NCBI GenBank assembly: GCA_033030425.1 | Contig: JAUFSD010000017.1 | Coordinates: 558,001-622,000, forward strand | Direction: 5' to 3' | DNA length: 64,000 nt | DNA from: Verpa conica | Taxonomy: Eukaryota; Ascomycota; Pezizomycetes; Pezizales; Morchellaceae | In this document: piece by piece, positions 58,978-64,000 of the stretch | Layout: every line of letters begins with the position of its first letter | Position numbering within the stretch: the first letter of the stretch is position 1 | Made by a program: the position numbers and the translations under genes | Notes under the pieces: generated by a model | The model's database searches: none | The model's input: the letters and a program-made list of their open reading frames with translations, nothing else | What the model was told of the DNA's origin: nothing

Positions 58978-59527
58978 TTTTAGTTTGTGTGTTTAACTAG
59001 GAGAAGAAAGGGGGGGTGTTCTGTCATTTTCGTTGGTTTTTGACTATTTTTTTCTTTCGCTTTCGCTGGATTCTTTTTGATCTTAAGATGATAGTTTTTG
59101 ATTCTTAATTTCCTAGCTAGATGCTATGGTGAAATTGAATTAGATATATTTAGTGGTGGTTGATCGCCCCAATTATAAGAGGTTATGAAAAGTGTTTCCA
59201 TTCATTCATACGAGCAGGGTTAGGGCTCTAGGTGAGCACATAGTATGTCATCACGCGCATACCAAGACCGTCCTAAAAGTTTGTGAGACTCCCGGGACTA
59301 CACACGCTCGACGCAGAGGTGCCACTTTGCGCCATCACAACCCAACGACCAACGACACATCTAAGGTGGCCAGCTTTTAGAAGGGCAGCTTAAGGGAATC
59401 CCAATCGCGTTCTTCCATTTCTTCTTTATCAGCATTAGTCTTGCGGGATTTCATATTTGAGCCATCTCAGTGGATTCGCTCCTGCACTACAACAACATCA
59501 AAAGAAGCTAACAACAAGTCCATAGCT
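58978..59527. other. Intergenic region ALA1/TRF4
   Basis: 550 bp with a telobox at 59215-59224. No gene seen. Confidence 0.5.
59215..59224 (+). promoter_or_regulatory. Telobox-like motif upstream of TRF4
   Basis: CAGGGTTAGGG-type match about 304 bp before the start codon at 59528. Confidence 0.35.
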
Positions 59528-62209
59528 ATGGGTGACCGTAGCGGTAGGTATTCTCACGACCGAGATCGAGATCGCCGTGATCGCGACGATGATAGGCGTG
59601 CCCATGATGATAGAAGAGCCTCAAATGACATGCCCCGTTTCACTGGCCGGGACGACTCTCGTGCTAACCACGAATTCTCATTTGAACACCCTCGTCAACT
59701 CCCATCAGATTCATATCGTCCTAGCAATAGCGATCAACGTTTATCTCGGGCGCCACCTTCAGGCCCTCGTCATAGAGGGGGGGGGCGGGGTGGAGCTTCA
59801 AGAGGGAGAGGGGGAGGGGGGGGGGGCTATGGCAGAACTGGTAGGGATGGAAAACAATTTGTATTCCAGCCTGCTGTACCTGCACATGAGAGGCCCATTC
59901 TATATTTTGATACACGCGAGAAAACACCAGAGCTGATGGTGGGGATGGCACTGGGGAGTGGAGATCGGTTTAAAGAAGATATTGGGGCCGAGGGGGTAGA
60001 GGATGAGCTCGAAGAGGGAGGGGATAAGGGGTGTGTGGATACATCTATGGAAATTTCAGATAATGAGGGAGGAGCTGAAGTTGAGAAGGTGCAGAAGGAC
60101 AAAACTGAAGAAGAGAAGCCCGAGAAGAAACCAGACGTTATCTCTATGATCCGTGCATTCAAAAAGCAAGCTGCCTCAACTCGCAATGCTGTTGCTGAAA
60201 ACGATGACTTCATACCCTTCTCATTTGGTGGTGAAGAGGAAGTACAACAGCAGTCAGAACCCGAATCGGAGCCTGAAGTTGAACTGGAAGAAGGCCGCAA
60301 AATGCGCCGTGCCAACGACGGTCATAGAATCGTCGAGCACCATGGCCATGATAGGGGTAGAAATGAGAGTGGTCCTAGGTCCTCCCCTAACGGGAGCTTC
60401 TCTCATAGGGACTCACATTATAGCCGTATTGACGAGAAAAAACCCATGAAAGATGTTGGCCCGCCCGGTGCATCAACTGCTGTGCCTGCACCTGCAGATC
60501 TTCCGCCACCCCCTGGATTGAGCGCGACTATTAAGTTTAATCTCGGAGAGGAAGCAAAGAGAGTTGCTGCTGAGCTTCCGCCGAAGCCTGCCAAATCATT
60601 CAATAGCAAGGGAGGAGACATTCCATGGCCTCCTCCTCCGCCGCCTAAAGAGCTTCTACTACCCCCCCCTCCACCACCACCACCCTCTGGGGGTTTTTCA
60701 CTTAGTGATATCCCGAAGAAGAGGAAATTTGATGATATATCTGAAAAAAAGCGGGATGGTCCGCTGCCCCCTGACGGAAACGTTAAATCTGATTGGGTAA
60801 TCAGGCCTGGTACTGGGATCGATCCCACACCGTGGGTTAGGGAGGGAAGTGATCACTCTAGGTGCCTAGAAACTACAGACTGGTACGTATCTACTTATAT
60901 AACTATAATCCCCTACTGAGAAGTCTAGTAAATATTTACCCTACAACCCTACTAATACCCCCTTAGGCTTCATAAGGAAATATCAGATTTCATTACCTTC
61001 ATCCAACCCCGCGCCTATGAGCATGCTGTCCGCCGTGAACTCATCCACCGTGTTCGCAGTGTCATCACCAACCTTTGGCCAGATACCGATGTTCGTGTCT
61101 TCGGCTCTTTTGCAGCAGAACTCTATCTCCCCACATCAGACGTTGATCTAGTAGTCGTCTCAAAATCATACGCTGAGTTTGATATTCCGAAGTACTCTGG
61201 TCGGAAGAGCCTTACAATGGTAGCAAACGCACTCAAGAAGGCCGGCATAGCATCCTATCCAGACATCCAAATCATCGCGAAAGCAAAAGTGCCGATCGTC
61301 AAGTTTGTGGATAGCGTTACCAACATCCATGTTGATATATCCTTCGAGAACGCCTCTGGGCTTGTCGCGAATGAGACTTTCCAGCGCTGGAAGACCATCC
61401 ATCCCGCCATGCCAATCCTCGTAGTCCTCATAAAGCACTTTCTCTCCATGCGTGGTCTCAATGAAGTGTACCATGGTGGTCTTGGTTCCTTTTCGGTTAC
61501 CTGTCTCGTAGTCTCAATGCTTCAACTCCTACCCTCAGTCCGTAGCGGCGCGATTGACCCGCGTCTCCATCTCGGCGTAATGCTTCTCGAGTTCCTAGAG
61601 CTCTACGGGAGGAACATTAATACCGCCGTCGTCGGTATCCGCGTCGATGAGAACTCTCCAGGTTACTTTAAAAAAGCTGGTGTTTTTGCGCCCAACCCGA
61701 ACATAAAGCCATGGCAGCTAAGTATACAGGATCCTAATGATCCTGATAACGATATTTCAAAAAGCTCATATATGATTGCGCTTATTCTGCAATGTTTTGC
61801 TGACGCCCACGACGCCCTGCTGAGGCAGATGACATTACTCGATAGCCTACCGTTCGATCAGCGTGTTGGAAGGTCTATCTTGGGCGTTGTACTAGGTGGA
61901 AATTACAGAAGTATTGCGAGGGTAAGGGATGAAATGAAGCATGTCTACAAGCTAAAATTCGGCTCAATTGATCTGGATGGACTAAAGGCTGAAGGGGAGA
62001 GTAAAGGAGCTGCAGTTACAACGAAAGAGACAAGAGAAAGTGATATGGGAGTTCCGAAGGGGGCGCCTAAGGGACCAAGAGCGGGGGTTACTGAGGGAGC
62101 GGGAAGAGATAAGAAAAGGAGAGGGCCGAGGAGGGAAGGAAGAGGGGGCGAGAAAGGCAGTGCAGCTGGTGGAGGGGAGAGGGAGAGGGAAGTAATTGTT
62201 ATTGACTAA
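59528..62209 (+). CDS. TRF4: Non-canonical poly(A) polymerase, Trf4/Cid14 (TRAMP)
   Basis: Nucleotidyltransferase of the TRAMP complex, adding short A tails that send nuclear RNAs to the exosome. Exons join(59528..60882, 60967..62209), 865 residues; the ATG at 59528 was preferred over one 87 nt upstream that lies in leader-like sequence. The N-terminal 430 residues are disordered: Arg/Asp-rich, a Gly-rich RGG block (about residues 78-102), acidic stretches and Pro runs (PPPPPPKELLLPPPPPPPP). The catalytic part has VFGSFAAELYLPTSDVDLVV (GS..DxD) and NIHVDISF (third Asp); the central domain has GGLGSFSVTCLVVSMLQLL. The C-terminus is basic RG-rich. The N-terminal extension is longer than in yeast Trf4. 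Confidence 0.93.
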
Positions 62210-62960
62210 ATGATTTGCATCTAGGGTATACATTTCTACATGCAATACGGTCCTCCTGTTTCACTACATATTACTGCCTATCTCTACTCTCCTTGGCTTG
62301 AAATTTCCCTTTTTGTATCATGTGCTTGGAGTTTTTGCTGGCGGCTATCTCTATTTTCCTCAATTGCACGTTTTACTTCTGGATAATAAAGTCTATTTCA
62401 TGGGAAAAACTCGGGTTAAACTTAGTTTGTAACAATAGATGAGGTGGGTTGGCACTGCAATCTTAAAAGAATGACTGATAATCATGTTATGCATGAGTTA
62501 TCACTCGACCTATTTTAATGGCACCAGTAAACACTTGATATCGCCGCAGGCTTGGCTATAATACATTACTTCGCAGTACTAACCCTCTTATCGAGAGCTC
62601 TTCCCTATTTCGTCTCTTACAATATAATCTATCATGATAATATTTAACTAGCCAATAAGTGACAGCACTGGCGGAGCGTATATCCTATATCCGATATCAT
62701 CTCACGTTGGCCCTACCAATACTATCAAAATCTCGTTACAGCGCCTTAGAAAGCTTTTAATGGATATTTCGAGATGACAGCTATGTGAGGTAGGTCTGAG
62801 TTAAAGTAACTAGTTTATTATCTCAAGATAACACTAGTAGAGTCAAGTAGACTATGTATAAGTGACGAAACTTCGCTTTAGTTATTAGCATGATTTACAG
62901 TAAAGGCCTAGAATGATGTTTATGCTCTTACGCCTAATAGCATAGAAAATTTTAAAACAG
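62210..62960. other. Intergenic region 3' of TRF4
   Basis: AT-rich. ATCACTCG at 62500-62507 lies within CATGAGTTATCACTCGA, identical over 17 bases to the copy near 2012-2028. No gene seen. Confidence 0.5.
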
Positions 62961-63456
62961 GGGGAACCTTTCCTATGCCAGTGACCGGGGTGCATACCTT
63001 CCGGATACCATCCACTGCAAAGTGTGCCAGCCAAAAATGTGAAACCTTTGCAACACGATCCACCAACACTCTTATTAGGCCCTTTGGTGCTTGCAGATAG
63101 GGTAACTTTGTAGTGAATTTTCCTTGGGCTTTATATCACTAGGTGTTTTTTTTGCAGGCAAGGGGAAAAAGGGAATAAAAACAATTAGACTAGCTAGGGG
63201 ATATCAGAGTTACTCTTCTAGCAGGTATGGTGTGCTATTGTATGCTGTAGACTAAGTTGTTTGGGCATGCGAATTTTGTATCCTGCCTAAGTACACCAAA
63301 GACCAGATATTTTTACTAGATTCATATATAATATACTAAGGGGGGGGGGGTTATGTTGTGTGCTGGGTAAAGGTTTCGCATTTTGGCTGGCACACTTTGC
63401 AGTGGATGGCATCGAAAAGGTATGCACCTCGGTCGCTGGCATACGAAAGGTTCCCC
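62961..63456. mobile_element. Foldback element with ~89-bp inverted arms
   Basis: The left arm 62961-63049 (GGGGAACCTTTCCTATGCCA..) matches the reverse complement of the right arm 63369-63456 (GGGGAACCTTTCGTATGCCA..) at roughly 90% identity. It includes a perfect block of 25 or more bases (CCATCCACTGCAAAG.. through ..GCCAGCCAAAA). A spacer of about 319 bp carries a T run, a G run (about 63341-63350) and no open frame. Some differences are C-to-T type, as RIP would leave. Target duplication not resolved. Confidence 0.7.
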
Positions 63457-64000
63457 GATCAAACAACCTACCAGCCAACATATACTATCGATATTCACCT
63501 TTTAAGTACCAGTAAGCTTATATGCTTTAAGAAGTCTATTACATCTTAAGATAGTAGATTTTTGAGACTTGTAAAAATATTAAATAGAGAAAAGGTAGTC
63601 CCTAACATGAATACATAGGTATAGGAGAACTATTAGGTGCTTATAAGAGTGTGTGAAAGGCTAGATTGTTATAAGGAACCTACCCGCCACACATAACTAG
63701 TCATAGGCTTCTAGATACTTCGTTTCTTTCATAAAGGTATAGGGGTTTTATGAAAATTACTTCACCTTTAATGTTACTTGAGGTTTTAGTCTTAGATTAT
63801 TTAGATAGTGCCACCTTGTATTATAATAGTGAAGCCATACCATTCTACAACCCAGCGATCTTACTGTTCTCTATCCAGTCCGCTAACTACACCATCAGGG
63901 CGTAAATGACTCTTTCACACTCTTAACCCATTCTAATGCCTCTTCTTTCCCCTTTCCTGGGTTATCCCATTGCCATTCCAACACCCTAGCTAGTGCTTCG
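63457..64000. other. AT-rich intergenic end of window
   Basis: No supportable gene. A tRNA-like resemblance on the minus strand around 63838-63900 was examined and rejected. Confidence 0.45.

Noticed and set aside
63838..63900. Minus-strand tRNA-Asp-like opening (GGTGTAGTTAGC)
   Set aside because: No proper B box or T-arm and no pairing acceptor stem; resemblance is limited to the D-arm.
1..64000. CRISPR arrays, rRNA genes (including dispersed 5S), prokaryotic operons, secondary-metabolite clusters, intact transposons
   Set aside because: Looked for characteristic repeats, 5S internal control sequences and large enzyme or transposase frames; none seen.

Overview
The window is nuclear DNA of a filamentous ascomycete fungus. 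Nearly every gene is a conserved fungal housekeeping gene. Introns are short (about 45-215 nt), with GT..AG ends and CTAAC/CTGAC-type branch sites, and AT-rich gene-poor stretches lie between the genes. Protein style and layout would fit an early-diverging lineage such as Pezizomycetes, but that is a weak guess. I rebuilt 23 protein-coding genes by joining exons by eye. I see no bacterial operon, CRISPR array, rRNA gene, biosynthetic cluster or intact transposase gene.

Layout, left to right: NAA15/NAT1 (partial, -), COG8 (+), EAF (+), a long AT-rich gap, BZZ1 (+), the mitochondrial Holliday junction resolvase YDC2/CCE1 (-), a multi-pass membrane protein (-), CCT3 (+), PCF11 (+), an inverted-repeat element, an F-box protein (-), TFIIF beta/TFG2 (+), SPT5 (+), a gap, SNW1/PRP45 (-), DCC1 (+), a gap with a tRNA-like element, GON7 (+), VPS39/VAM6 (-), NOP7/pescadillo (-), a small protein with exact 19-residue repeats (-), a gap with a TA-flanked inverted-repeat element, a TFIIIA-like zinc-finger protein (+), a low-complexity protein with a C-terminal membrane segment (+), a MYND/SET (SMYD-like) protein (+), a 175-bp pogo-like MITE, SIL1 (-), alanyl-tRNA synthetase (+), TRF4/CID14 (+), and a gap with a foldback element having ~89-bp arms.

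Many genes act in transcription and RNA metabolism: EAF, TFIIF beta, SPT5, PCF11, SNW1, TFIIIA and TRF4. Several pairs are divergent with short shared promoters: NAA15/COG8, the membrane protein/CCT3, F-box/TFG2, SNW1/DCC1 and SIL1/ALA1.

The least explained signals lie outside genes. The octamer ATCACTCG occurs at least 14 times (about 2 expected), always in noncoding DNA. The palindrome TACATGTA occurs at least 11 times (about 1 expected), also noncoding. TTAGGG-type telobox motifs sit about 130-360 bp upstream of six genes. Four different elements with terminal inverted repeats are present, two of them flanked by TA. Exon joins were made by eye from splice signals, reading frame and family resemblance, and were not computed.
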